Below, piece by piece: positions 12,701 through 33,586 of a stretch of DNA of 64,000 nt. Source of the stretch: Lycocorax pyrrhopterus obiensis (Eukaryota > Chordata > Aves > Passeriformes > Paradisaeidae); assembly GCA_014706295.1 (NCBI GenBank), contig JACSVZ010000009.1, forward strand, positions 33,230,268 to 33,294,267. The letters run 5' to 3'. The position numbers and the translations under genes are program-made. The notes under the pieces were generated by a model. It was given only the letters and a program-made list of their open reading frames with translations. It was not told the origin of the DNA and made no database searches. Every line of letters starts with the position of its first letter. The stretch's first letter is position 1.

Positions 12701-14572
12701 AATTTGTCTCCGTGTAGCTTAATCAGTGCCTACCAGCCAAGAAAGGACACTGAAACAATTTTGAAATCAGTAAGTTTCACACAATCAGACTAATCTAATA
12801 ATCAAAGCTTACTAAACTGTTCAACTGATCAACCTGTTAAAATCTTATTTAACTTGCAACAAGTCATTTGATCCCATACATAAAAACAAAGCTAAATCAA
12901 GGCAAATTTATATAATTTTGGAAATATTTCCTCAAGGTGTCACCTGAAGAGAAACTGAAAGCAATTCTGATGGAGTCATGTCTTGGACAGTGCTTATTTC
13001 CAAAGGAATGGACAGCTTTCCACCTTGAGAAAGAAAGAGGCTGTCTGTTAGTTACATATTAAGGACAAATAAAAATTTCAGTTTACTGAAATTAGTTTAA
13101 AACCAGTTTTAAATTGTTGAAGCTGTGGAACACCAGACAGTGCTCCAGGTAGTTGATTTCAGAATACTCATTGTGATTTCAATAGAGAGCTCAAGAAGGT
13201 AGAAATTCAAAGGCACCATTCAAAGAGCCTTTGTCAATAAAATGCCCCTCCACTCCCTGCACAATTATAAGTAATATCTTTATTAATTTTCATGCCCTTG
13301 TGATGGTTCTACAATTTTTTTATTTTTTTAATTCATTCTATGCTGAATGTTTCTGAGATGCTGGGGCGGCAGGAACTTGGAGGGACAGGAGATGCAGGAG
13401 GGAAGATGGGCAACTTCCAAGGAGTATCACCAGATAGTGTGAACTGTACAACAAAGAATTCCTGACAAATGCAAGAATTAAAAATTTGGGAAATGAAATG
13501 GTGACTCAGCCAGCTCTACTGGTTGTCTGTCTGGGACAGAAAATTTCCAAGGCCAAAGAAGGCAGACCCAAGGAGACAGCTGCTTGGAAAATCCCAGGTA
13601 CCCATCATGGAAGAGGTGAAATTCTGTTGCTCTGTGTAACACCGGTAGAATTGGGATTACTGAAAACCCCAGTGTCTGCAACAAGGAAAGTCAAACAAAG
13701 GACATTGCACACTTCCTCACAGTTATTATCGCATAGGAGACTTCTTGTGCCTTGTTTTTTCACACTTTCAGGTACATTTCAGAAAGGTTTTAGTCTTTCC
13801 TCTGCAGGTCAGAAAAAGGTACACAAAAATATCTACACAGAGACTGCATGTAGCAGTTGCTACTTAATTCCACCACGAAATATTTACGAGTCATATTGAA
13901 AAAACCCTTCTCCCTGCTCTCCTTACCCGCTGGTGAGATTGTCTCATGGAGGGTGGTGTAAAATCCTTCATGAGCAGCAGCCACAGCCCGGACTCGTTCC
14001 TGGGGGTCATTGTAGGGCAGGCTTTGAAGGACCTCTGGCAGGTCACCGAAGGAGAGCCACACATCCACCAGGTCCCCAAAGGCATGCAAGCTGAACTCTG
14101 CATACTCCACAAAAAGCTCGTTAAAAGCCCTGCCATTCCTCCCGCTGGCCTGCTCGGCTACGGCACCAGGGACGCGCCCCTGGTGCAGAACCAGCACGGC
14201 TCTGAGGTCTGCAGCAGCCAGGGCCTCCAGCAGCTGCCGGTAGCACCACACTTGGGCTCCATCCGCCTTCATGGCATTCCCCTCGGGAAGAACACGAGCC
14301 CACGGCAGGAGGACTTTGTAGTGCGTCACCCCGAGCTCACGGAGCTGGGAGAAGTACCGGGGCAGCTCGGAAGCCACGAGGTCTGGCTGGCACAGGTAAC
14401 CCTGTGCTGCAGCCACGCCAGGGCCCTGCTGGTCCTGCAGACCCAATCTCTCTGCCAGCTCACTGGGTAGAGGCCCAGCAACGGCGATAAAATTCCGAGC
14501 AAATTCCCCATCTATCCCAAGGCTGAGAGACACCAACAGAAAGAAGATGACTGTCTTACAAATCAGGTCCAT
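593..14572 (-). CDS. LCT: Lactase-phlorizin hydrolase, exons 1-14 (3' end off window)
   Basis: Brush-border membrane glycosidase of the small intestine with four tandem GH1 (beta-glucosidase fold) domains; in mammals domain IV hydrolyses lactose and domain III hydrolyses phlorizin and beta-glucosyl ceramides. Fourteen exons join with GT-AG junctions and continuous phase: 14572-13927, 13023-12944, 11688-11605, 10933-10831, 10089-10014, 9269-8582, 8193-7548, 6235-4676, 4341-4073, 3926-3636, 2806-2608, 1936-1734, 1375-1266, 727-593. This gives 1,696 codons plus 2 nt; the human protein has about 1,927 residues, so the final part of domain IV, the transmembrane segment and the tail lie left of position 1. 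A hydrophobic signal peptide spans residues 1-19. Acid/base Glu residues are seen at about 532 (domain II, HEP), 1055 (domain III, NEP) and 1531 (domain IV, NEP). The nucleophile is seen only in domain III (ENG, Glu about 1265). Domain I is degenerate. No disabling mutation is seen. Confidence 0.95.
1053..1118 (+). mobile_element. CR1 LINE 3'-end fragment in LCT intron 13
   Basis: Reads gatctttaaggttccttcc then an aacacaaaccattctg stretch ending in ttctatga, the standard avian CR1 3' terminus, in plus orientation (antisense to LCT). Severely 5' truncated. Confidence 0.85.
1266..1375 (-). CDS. LCT: LCT exon 13: domain IV
   Basis: 110 nt, residues 1616-1651 plus 2 bases: [19 protein letters not shown] to LSKS. 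Acceptor chosen at TTTAG|TTCCTT because it keeps the frame; a second AG ten bases downstream would shift it. Donor GTAAGAG. Confidence 0.9.
1734..1936 (-). CDS. LCT: LCT exon 12: domain IV
   Basis: 203 nt, residues 1548-1615. Contains [31 protein letters not shown] and ARRFLQ. Notably CpG-rich compared with the AT-rich introns. Acceptor CCTTGCAG, donor GTACAG. Confidence 0.92.
2608..2806 (-). CDS. LCT: LCT exon 11: domain IV acid/base motif
   Basis: 199 nt, residues 1482-1547. Begins [18 protein letters not shown] and contains [16 protein letters not shown] with the acid/base Glu at about 1531. Donor GTAAGAC. In mammals this domain is the lactase domain. Confidence 0.93.
2807..3635 (-). other. 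LCT: LCT intron 10
   Basis: 829 bases with no recognisable repeat. Its first 24 bases end in a second copy of the donor sequence (see findings). The small ORFs within it look like chance. Confidence 0.6.
3636..3926 (-). CDS. LCT: LCT exon 10: domain IV
   Basis: 291 nt in phase 0, residues 1385-1481, from [20 protein letters not shown] through [13 protein letters not shown] to ANIMPQ. The donor CAG|GTAACTAAAC is followed 24 nt downstream by a near-identical second donor (see findings). The chosen end matches the seamless join [12 protein letters not shown]. Confidence 0.92.
4073..4341 (-). CDS. LCT: LCT exon 9: end of domain III, start of domain IV
   Basis: 269 nt, residues 1295-1384. Reads [20 protein letters not shown] then [18 protein letters not shown], the C-terminal GH1 signature of domain III, and then [18 protein letters not shown], the N-terminal signature of domain IV. 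Acceptor TTTCAG, donor GTCAGG. Confidence 0.93.
4676..6235 (-). CDS. LCT: LCT exon 8: end of domain II, linker, most of active GH1 domain III
   Basis: Large exon of 1,560 nt (520 codons), as expected for this gene. It begins [20 protein letters not shown] and finishes domain II at IEKNGF. A Pro/Ser/Lys-rich linker follows, then domain III starting near [20 protein letters not shown]. Both catalytic Glu residues of domain III are present: NEP (about 1055) and IIENG (about 1265). In mammals this domain carries the phlorizin hydrolase activity. Donor GTACTAG after 4676. Confidence 0.95.
6236..7547 (-). other. LCT: LCT intron 7
   Basis: 1,312 bases, AT-rich, with no exon or interspersed repeat recognised. 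It contains the 22-base tandem duplication at 7066-7109. Confidence 0.6.
7066..7109. repeat. 22-base tandem duplication
   Basis: Two adjacent copies of acaagcataacttraacattct (7066-7087 and 7088-7109) differ at one position. Intronic, no function suggested. Confidence 0.9.
7548..8193 (-). CDS. LCT: LCT exon 7: second half of GH1 domain II, nucleophile lost
   Basis: 646 nt, residues 560-774 plus one base. Carries [22 protein letters not shown] and [10 protein letters not shown], all GH1 hallmarks. The nucleophile motif (I/V)TENG is replaced by YVAGNG: Gly stands at about residue 744 where Glu should be. From memory the mammalian domain II has the same kind of replacement, so this is an old loss. 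Donor GTATGG. Confidence 0.93.
8194..8581 (-). other. LCT: LCT intron 6
   Basis: 388 bases, AT-rich, nothing recognised. Confidence 0.5.
8582..9269 (-). CDS. LCT: LCT exon 6: first half of GH1 domain II
   Basis: 688 nt, residues 330-559. Contains the GH1 N-terminal signature ([18 protein letters not shown]), CDSYY, the SWSRIFP strand and [12 protein letters not shown]. The acid/base motif is WITFHEPW, so Glu (about 532) is kept although the usual Asn before it is His. Ends in phase 0 at ASYK, donor GTAGGG. Confidence 0.93.
9270..10013 (-). other. LCT: LCT intron 5
   Basis: 744 bases with no repeat or exon recognised. Confidence 0.5.
10014..10089 (-). CDS. LCT: LCT exon 5
   Basis: 76 nt, beginning [17 protein letters not shown] and ending with two bases of a Ser codon completed by exon 6. 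Acceptor TTTTCAG, donor GTACTA. It was too short to show as a long ORF and was found by phase and splice signals. Confidence 0.85.
10281..10622 (-). mobile_element. CR1 LINE fragment with internal partial duplication, LCT intron 4
   Basis: Plus strand starts catagaatcacttaggttgg and continues through the CR1 body 'gtccaact...ccacatct...gggatggtgactcc...cctgggcagctt...agtgaagaaatttttcctaatatcc', i.e. a minus-oriented CR1 (sense to LCT). A segment of about 75 bases is present twice, near 10351-10425 and 10441-10516. Confidence 0.85.
10831..10933 (-). CDS. LCT: LCT exon 4
   Basis: 103 nt, residues 271-304 plus one base, beginning [18 protein letters not shown]. Acceptor TTTTGCAG and donor GTGAGT. 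Confidence 0.88.
11605..11688 (-). CDS. LCT: LCT exon 3
   Basis: 84 nt in phase 0, residues 243-270, beginning [15 protein letters not shown] and ending KLSEFQ. Acceptor TTTCCAG and donor GTAATG. Part of the truncated domain I / pro-region. Confidence 0.88.
11689..12943 (-). other. LCT: LCT intron 2
   Basis: 1,255 bases. No repeat is recognised. An unexplained 80-residue minus-strand ORF lies at 12136-12378 (see findings). Confidence 0.55.
12944..13023 (-). CDS. LCT: LCT exon 2
   Basis: 80 nt, residues 216-242, reading [10 protein letters not shown] through to VSLQ. Polypyrimidine acceptor ...TTTCTCAAG and donor GTGACA. Length 80 restores phase 0 after exon 1 (646+80=726). It lies in the pro-region between domains I and II. 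Confidence 0.88.
13024..13926 (-). other. LCT: LCT intron 1
   Basis: 903 bases. Overlapping ORFs on both strands around 13478-13899 show no recognisable domain. No repeat is recognised. Confidence 0.5.
13927..14572 (-). CDS. LCT: LCT exon 1: signal peptide and degenerate GH1 domain I
   Basis: 646 nt, residues 1-215. The start ATG at 14572-14570 opens a Lys-Thr then strongly hydrophobic stretch ending SLSLG, a typical signal peptide, about 36-46 bases downstream of a TATA-like box. Domain I keeps the GH1 outline but not the chemistry: the stretch equivalent to WxTxNEP reads LSFGDLPE, so the acid/base Glu motif is absent. The exon is more GC-rich and CpG-rich than its surroundings. The donor GTAAGG follows 13927. 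Confidence 0.93.
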
Positions 14573-14607
14573 TTCTGAACCTGGCTTCAGAAGCAGTTAT
14601 TCCACAC

Positions 14608-14618
14608 TACTTATACTC
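14608..14618 (-). promoter_or_regulatory. LCT: LCT TATA-like box
   Basis: On the minus strand the sequence reads GTATAAGTAGT, 36-46 bases upstream of the LCT ATG. This fits the very short 5'UTR and TATA-driven core promoter known for mammalian LCT. The transcription start is inferred at roughly 14580-14590. Confidence 0.65.
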
Positions 14619-14626
14619 CAGCAGAA

Positions 14627-14638
14627 GTAATATTTAAC
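14627..14638 (-). promoter_or_regulatory. LCT: HNF1-like site in LCT promoter
   Basis: Minus strand GTTAAATATTAC closely fits the HNF1 palindrome GTTAATNATTAAC. HNF1A is a known activator of mammalian LCT, and its site lies in the proximal promoter there too. Confidence 0.6.
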
Positions 14639-14643
14639 TGAAA

Positions 14644-14663
14644 TTATCTGCTCCACAGATAAG
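14644..14663. promoter_or_regulatory. LCT: Two GATA motifs in LCT promoter
   Basis: AGATAA on the minus strand (14644-14649) and AGATAAG on the plus strand (14657-14663), just upstream of the HNF1-like site. GATA4/5/6 with HNF1 and CDX2 control the mammalian promoter, so the cluster is plausible; no binding data are available here. Confidence 0.5.
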
Positions 14664-16107
14664 GTTCCCTGAACTAGCTGACACGGGAATAACAGACCAG
14701 GACTTTCAATCAGTAGATAAACAGGCAAATGGATGAACACAAAAAACACTCTCAGCTGGAGAAAGGTAATGCGAAAACATTTTCTGAGATGCTCATGTTT
14801 CCCTTTAGGCTTAAATATCAGTTGACATTTGCTAATATTGCCTTCCATTTAGAGGAAGATGAAATAAGGAGATAAACTTTCCCTCTCCTTTTGGCCTTTT
14901 TCAGCTTTAGAAGAATCCCAGCACAGCTCTGGGTACAAAAACCAACCAAAACAGAGTTATTTGCATGGCTGAGGCTGGGTCCACCACAGCTTAGGGCATG
15001 CAGGGCAGCAGGAGGCATGTTTGCCCTCTAATTCTTGGGTGGATAAATGAAATCTGAGATGTGGCACCTCACCCAGCTGGAAAAGTGACTCTTATTTGAA
15101 TTCAGGCAGCAGCAACTGTGTGCTTCCTCCTACCTAATAACATCCAGGAATCTGAGTCTCATTTCTTTGCTCTCCAAAGCACTCCCTCCTTCAGCCATGA
15201 AAACACTGCTCTCCCAGCTAGGTGGACACATCCAGGTCACCCACCTGAACTGCTGCAGGGCAGAGGTAACTCAGCTCTTCTACATTTCAATACAGCAAAA
15301 CCGAAGAGCTGAGAACATTTTTAAACCAACTAAACACAAAATTCTACACACCTATAGTGAAATGGTGGGTCCATCTCAGAGTTCATTTCCTTTAATAACC
15401 AGAATTTTGTCTAGAGCGTACCTGGAATCACCTGGGCAAGTTCTTGCTGTCAAGCCATATTATCTTTAAGCTACAGCAGAAGACATCTCTCAACATTTGC
15501 TGTTACTCAAACCTTATACAGAGACTGTAATATGTGTACTTTGACACTGTTTGATTCCCAGATGATTCTTTTTCAGGAAGCCCTAACCAGCTCGCTGTAA
15601 CACTGTGCTGACTGCTCCGACCAAGTTCCCTCCAGTCTGACGTCGGAATAGCAAGTTTGAACAGCAACCTTACAGCACCACCTGGTGCTTACTTTTCAGT
15701 ACAGCTGCAATAACTCAGCGAAAACCTCTCCCGCCCTGCAGAACTGGGGAAAGAAGCAGAAAAAATATTTTCTCCTACATAAAGTATATTTATTTTCAAA
15801 CAAAGACTCAGAGGAGGGGAGGGGGAAACACATAATGAAGGCCAAACATCTTCCTATCCTAATTTTGAAAGGAAAGGAACAATACAGAATAACAGGAAAG
15901 TGTTGTTGCAGCTGAGTGGCTTTTTAAAATGAAATGCAGCATTTGCCAAAATGTAGTTTAGGAAAGAAATGAGTGGAGAAGTTACTGCAGTTGGAGTTAG
16001 CGCCCAGTGATGGGGTAGTGCTGATGACAAATATTTATGATTCCCTCCGCTCCTTAAATACAACGGTTATTTTTAATGATATGCTTAATAAGACTAAGGT
16101 GTAGCTC

Positions 16108-16206
16108 TCCAAAGCTGGGAGAGACTAACAGGAAAAAGAATACTGTCTTACAAACCAGCTCCATTTCTGAGCCTCCTTCAGACACAGTTATTTCACACTA
16201 TTTCTA
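16108..16206 (-). pseudogene. Diverged duplicate of the LCT exon 1 start and leader
   Basis: By eye about four in five bases match 14517-14615, the region around the LCT ATG, with the same orientation. The copy keeps ATG (16164-16162) and an open signal-peptide-like reading MELVCKTVFFFLLVSPSFG, against [19 protein letters not shown] in LCT. After about 20 codons similarity stops; the frame ends at a stop after 36 codons. The TATA-like box of the real promoter is not preserved. Most simply a relic of a local duplication. Confidence 0.75.
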
Positions 16207-16802
16207 ATTAAAATATGTAATTTTGCTATCTTTCATGCTATTACAAATGTTTCTCAGGCGCTGCTGTCAAGTCAGCAAGACAAATATTCAGGTATTTTCA
16301 ATTCTTATTAGATTATTTAATAATCCCGGGGTTTACAGTAAAAAATTGAGAACAACGGAAATCTAAACCAAGTTTTCATATAGAAAAATCTACAAACAGG
16401 TTTACAAATATAGTCTTAAAAATCCCTCAAAAATGGTGGCAGTTTTCAACTCACAAGTCAAGACATTCTTCAAGGTTGGGGGTTCTGCCCTGCTGACTTA
16501 AAGCTTTGCTTTGGGCTTGGCTATTTGCAATTTTCTACTTTACATATGCAACAGGAGCCTGCACATCTTTAGTCCATCTAAAAAGAAAGAGAAGCAATAA
16601 GTTTCTCATTGTCTATTACTGAAAGTTAAAAAAACTTCTTGAAAAAGAGCATCTGTCATCCAGGAAATTAGATCTTCCTTAAGACATTAAACATTTAGAT
16701 CACTATTTTTTTCAGCCTCAAATTACAGGCATAGAAAACAGCAATCTCACACGTGAGTAACAACAAATCCACCTCCAAACATCTCCAAATATTTAATGAG
16801 CT

Positions 16803-16808
16803 TTTATT
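16803..16808 (-). promoter_or_regulatory. MCM6: Candidate MCM6 polyadenylation signal
   Basis: AATAAA on the minus strand, about 400 bases past the MCM6 stop. Other TTTATT occurrences further left could serve instead, so the 3' end is uncertain. Confidence 0.4.
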
Positions 16809-17203
16809 TATGTTTAATGAGCTTTTATGTTAATAAGAAAAACAGTAAAAACCTATAGCATAAAATGTCTACTAAATGCAACAGAAGAACAATGTAAAAT
16901 TTATCTTATTTAAAACAGAAACATCTACATAGCCTGATGGTGAAATAAGCTATTGGATGATTCTCCTCTGCATCCAGATGATGGCGCTGAAATTCAGAGT
17001 TAACAGTGAAACTAATATCTGTGTGTGTCATGTCTTTAAAAGCTTTCCTGGTATGCTCAGTGTAAATGAGAAATCACACATTACTGACCACACTCTGGCA
17101 CGTTCATAGGAATTTAAGGAATTAGCCATACAGCAACCCCTGCAAGAAAAGAATCCATTTTCCAGCTTGTAACCAGTCAGTTCTACAATCCCATTCTCAG
17201 CCC

Positions 17204-29421
<12,218 letters not shown>

Positions 29422-29665
29422 CCCGGTCGCTGCCGCTGTCCCGGTCCGCCCCGCAGCGGTTCGCGCCACGCCGCGCACCACGTGGGCCGCGCGCCCACCG
29501 CGCCGACCAATCGGCGGCAGCCGTGCCGCAGAGCCCCGCCCCCCGCGGCCGTTTTCGCGCCAAAGCCGAGGGGTGGGCGGGGCTGAGGGCGGGCTCTTAG
29601 GCGGCGCTCGCGGCCGCGGCAGCGCCAGGCACCAGCGCCCCGCCCAGAGCTGCGCCGTCACCGAC
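29422..29665 (-). promoter_or_regulatory. MCM6: MCM6 CpG-rich promoter
   Basis: Very GC- and CpG-rich block with no TATA box. It carries an E-box CACGTG (29479-29484), a CCAAT box (29507-29511), a GC box (ccccgcccccc, about 29535-29545) and a full E2F palindrome (29552-29564). This composition is what is expected for an S-phase-induced MCM gene. Confidence 0.8.
29552..29564. promoter_or_regulatory. MCM6: E2F site
   Basis: ttttcgcgccaaa matches the full E2F consensus TTTSGCGCSAAA. It lies 131 bases upstream of the MCM6 ATG. E2F control of MCM2-7 genes at G1/S is established in other vertebrates. Confidence 0.8.
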
Positions 29666-29765
29666 AGCGAACGGGACCGGCTGGTGGGTTTGTCAGCGAG
29701 CTGCTCAGTGCTGTTGAGGGCTTAGAGCTGTGCCAGAGCAGCACAATGTTTCCCATTGAGAAATA

Positions 29766-30250
29766 GAGGCATAGAATGCTAAGGGGCTGTAAGGGACCCT
29801 AAAGATCATCTAGTCCCAGCCCACCTGCCATGTGAGGGACACCCCCCACTAGACCATGTTGCTCAGGGACTTACACCCAACCTGGTCTTGAACCCTGTCA
29901 GGGATGGGGAATCCACAATCTTCCAGAGCAACTTGTTCCAGTGTCTCACCACACTCACAGTAAAGAATTTCTTCCTAATATCTCATTTAAGTCTCTTTTT
30001 AAACTTGTCTCCATTCCCCTTGTCCTATCACTACAGTTCTTGACAAGGAGTCCATCTCCACCTTCTCTGTAGCCCCTTCAGATACTGGAGGGTTGCTATG
30101 AGGTCTCCACACAACCTTTTCTTCTCCAGGCTGAACAGTCCCAACTTTCTCAGCCTGTCTTTGCAGGTGAGGTGCACCACTCCTTTCATCAACTTCGTGG
30201 CCCTCCTCTAGACTTGCTCCAACAGCTACATGCCCTTCTTATACTGGGGA
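29766..30250 (-). mobile_element. CR1 LINE, about 485 bases, upstream of MCM6
   Basis: Longest CR1 copy in the window, minus oriented. Plus strand: ggcatagaatgctaaggggc, actagaccatgttgctcagg, gaatttcttcctaatatctc, ctccattccccttgtcctat, gaggtctccacacaacc, cttctccaggctgaacagtc. It starts about 100 bases beyond the MCM6 CpG island. Confidence 0.93.
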
Positions 30251-33200
30251 CACCAACATAATAGGCATGGAGGTGTCAGCTGTGGGCATCTTCAGCACAG
30301 TAGCTGCAGTGCAGATTCCACAGGGCACTGCTTTCCCCAGGAAGAAATCAGCTATGGTAGCTGCAGTTAAAACTACTCTGGTGTGGCCAGGGCACTGCTG
30401 AGGAATTTCCGAGCCAGGGAATCCCCACACTGTATGCAGGAGGCACTTAAGCAGCTGCTCGCTGAGGAGACCCACGCCAAGGAGCATCTCCCGCTTCTGA
30501 AGAACTGGCCCAGGTGGAAAGGGTGTAAGTTAAGCCAGGTGAGGGTCAGGCCACAGTCTGGACACTTGGCTCCTCATTGGCACCGCTGTAGGATGGTTCA
30601 AGACAACATTTGCCAAGCGGTGCCATGGCTGACAGCCATTCCCGAATGGCAGCTGCCGGCGCACGGCGCCTGCCAGCAGGAACCACTTCAACGTCTATGA
30701 AAAATTGCTTAGAATTGCTCTGCCACCTGCAAAGTCATTAATCTCTGCCTAAACTGGGAATTTTGCTGTATAAAGCAGCTAAGGGCTCTTTTTCAGTTTT
30801 GAAACCCTTTCAGAAGTGCCAGTAGCAGCAGCCTCCTGCAGAGTGTTAGTTCATGTTACGGTGCGCTTGCCATACCGTGAACAGAGACTTAACTGCAAAA
30901 TGGTAAAGCAAGTAAGAGACTTGTAGAACTAACTTGGTAATTTTTAAAACATTTGTGGTGAGGAAATTGCATGTTTTCTGAGATCGTACTAGCAAAAATG
31001 TGCACAAGTTGGTTGTGAGGCTTGTTTTAAAAGAAATAATCCATCCTAGATAATTTCTCTCAAAAAAAAAAAAAATCTACTATTACCCAAAGAAGAAACA
31101 GTAAATAATTAAAATCTGTTTGGTGAAGTTTCTGGAACCCCAGTATGAACCAGAGTCCAAGGCAGCCATATGGTGTTCCACAACGGATATTGTCAAGGCA
31201 TCCTCCTCCATCCCTTGCTTTTGCATGGAGTGGTGTCCAATATGCCTGGAATTGACAGGCACTGGGTGAGAGCACAAAGTTTTCCTGCTTTTACTCTTCC
31301 CTTCCTTCTCCCCTGGCCCACTGGGCAGGGAGCAAGCAGCTGTATGGTGCTGCCCAGGGTTATCCCAGCAGGTGTGGGCAGCCATGAGGAGCCAGGCCTG
31401 CATTCGGCTGCCAAAACAACAGCCTGAGTCCTCTTTCCCACTGGGCAGATTCAGACAGCTCAGCAAACACAGATGGGTTTTCACAGCAAAATGGTGCAGT
31501 TAAACTTCAGAAGCAAACTGAAGCTTTGTTTTGAGCAGACTCCCTGGCCATTCCTAACCAATATGCTTTAAAGTTCTTTAAAACCAGTTTAAAAAATTGC
31601 ACTACTGTAATTACCATCTGTATATTATGAAAGAAAACAAAACCAAAACCATTTTACCTGGTGGAGAGGCAGCAGCAATGTGGACTCGTTGTAAGCTGCT
31701 AAACTTCCTGCAAGTTACTGGAAAAAAAGGACAGTACAGGTTTTACTTTTCCAGAACTATTACACCAGAGTTGCTACCTATCAAAACACCATAAAGGTCT
31801 GGAATTATTATTTGCAGGGTTTCAAACTCAGTTCTAACACTGTGCAGCTCCCACTAAAGTATCCTGTTAAGATGACATTCAGGACAAATGCATTTTGCAT
31901 TTTGATTTATGATCATAATTATTTTCTGTTAGCTAAGAAAGGCTGCATGAAAGGATTCAGCATACAAAGGAATCGGGGCCTCCATCCGAATTCTTGTTCT
32001 TGTGCAGTTACTGTGAATAAATCAAGCTACAGCATGAGTTTAAATAGCTCCTAACAGAATTGGTGTAAGCACAGTTGTTATAGGCATGTATGCACAAAAC
32101 CTGCTGCCAAATCTAGAGCAAGAAACAGCACCCAGGATATTTTTTTTGTGGACAGGAAACTTAAGTCAGTAATTTTGCTCCTGGTTAGAAGAACACACAT
32201 CCAAAGTGGAATATATTACCAGTTCTGTATGAACAAAAGTAATTAAATTAAATTCATTCCAGTTGGCTTAGCTAAATAAACAACTGTTTTGAAACTTGGA
32301 TCCATAAGTCTGTGACAATGAGCTGTGTTTATAATCCACTTAGCTCTGCAAAGTACAACTGGGTACAGTGTAAGATTTTCAAGTTAATAATTCGGGGAAG
32401 ATTCCACAGTAAATTAATTACAACAGACTCATAAACAAAGCTCCAAAGTGTTATTCCTTGAATTGTGTGACTTCTAAACAAAGTTTAACTTCTACATTTC
32501 CAGTACTTTACCTGACTGACCTTTAGTATGATTGTTTTCTAATGGAGAACTCTTGTCATAAGACATTAAAATTAAGTCTTGTTCAATGGCAGCTGCAAAG
32601 ATGATCTGCCCTTTTGTGAAACTCTACACAATTTATACACAGCCTCACTGACCTTTCTGTAGCATAACCAATATGTGACTTCTCTGACATTTAAAAATCA
32701 AGGTAGCAACAATAACAGAGAATCATCCAAACCGTACCTCCTACTGAAAGCTTGATCATGTAAAATTTTAAACAAAAATTAAGTCAGGAATTACAAATAT
32801 GTATGAGTATTAGAGTAACGATTGCAGTACCCAAGTCAGGAATTTAATCCTTTGCCCTTTGGCAGCAACACTTAACACAATGTTTTATGTTTGAAAACCA
32901 ACTCTCAGATGCAGTCCACAAAAGGAAGTTTCAGATACACTGGTGCCTCTCCAAATGCAAGGAACATCCTCTGGGTTGAGAGGAAGAGGATGATGAGAAG
33001 TAGCTTTGTGCACTGCTGCACATTGAGGAGTTCAAGTAAGTGAATAATCTGAGAAAAAGTATGTCTAGAAAGAATTTCAGAAGTACTCTGCCTTATAGAA
33101 ACACTCAATTTCTCTACGTATACAAAGATGGACTGTTCACAGCATTTATAAATTAAAAAACCCCTGAAATAGGTTGGCTTACATAATTTGGGTTTTGTTT

Positions 33201-33580
33201 CCTTGGTAATAGATGCATGAAATCCTTGTTTTGTTTGTTAGCCCAGAGGCTGGGTCAGGCAGGAAAACACATGACCTGCTCTCAAACTCACTATCCATTT
33301 ATTTTCTGAGAATATTATATATCCCTTGTGTATTCCATGAGCATGTGCAAACTTGCAACCATTCCCAAATAGTAACATAAAATAAAGACCAGGCCTATGG
33401 ATTTTATACAGCTTTCAAAAAAAAAATTGTGAGGAGATAGAAAGAAAATAAATTTAAACTTTAGACAGTTATTACATCTGTAAAAAAACCAAACCAAAAA
33501 AGCCTTATTGATTAATTATTATCTTGTGAGGATACAAAGCAAAAAACCAGACAGATTTGTATCTAATTTACTTTGAGAGC
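30251..33580. other. MCM6-DARS1 intergenic sequence
   Basis: About 3.3 kb without a gene I can support. The part at 30251-30720 is GC-rich with a 105-residue plus-strand ORF (30383-30700) of no recognisable family. 31120-31500 has ORFs on both strands, none recognisable. An A-run lies at 31062-31075. The rest is AT-rich. Confidence 0.6.
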
Positions 33581-33586
33581 TTTATT
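33581..33586 (-). promoter_or_regulatory. DARS1: Candidate DARS1 polyadenylation signal
   Basis: AATAAA on the minus strand about 520 bases past the stop. A second AATAAA at 33795-33800, about 305 bases past the stop, is equally possible. Confidence 0.4.

Larger units (their letters stand above)
14573..17203. other. LCT-MCM6 intergenic interval
   Basis: About 2.6 kb holding the LCT promoter (14573-14700), a diverged LCT exon 1 copy (16108-16206) and the MCM6 3'UTR at its right end. Single motifs seen: a CRE-like tgacgtc (15638-15644) and a CTCF-like or E-box palindrome gcaccacctggtgc (15675-15688). No other gene is supported; a 76-residue plus-strand ORF at 15685-15915 looks like chance. Confidence 0.6.

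Noticed and set aside
12700..12770. Short resemblance to the start of a mitochondrial tRNA (gtgtagcttaatcagtg)
   Set aside because: The similarity does not continue into a cloverleaf or into adjacent mitochondrial genes.
31120..31500. Possible LTR-like segment with ORFs on both strands
   Set aside because: I could not find terminal repeats, a primer-binding site or any retroviral protein motif.
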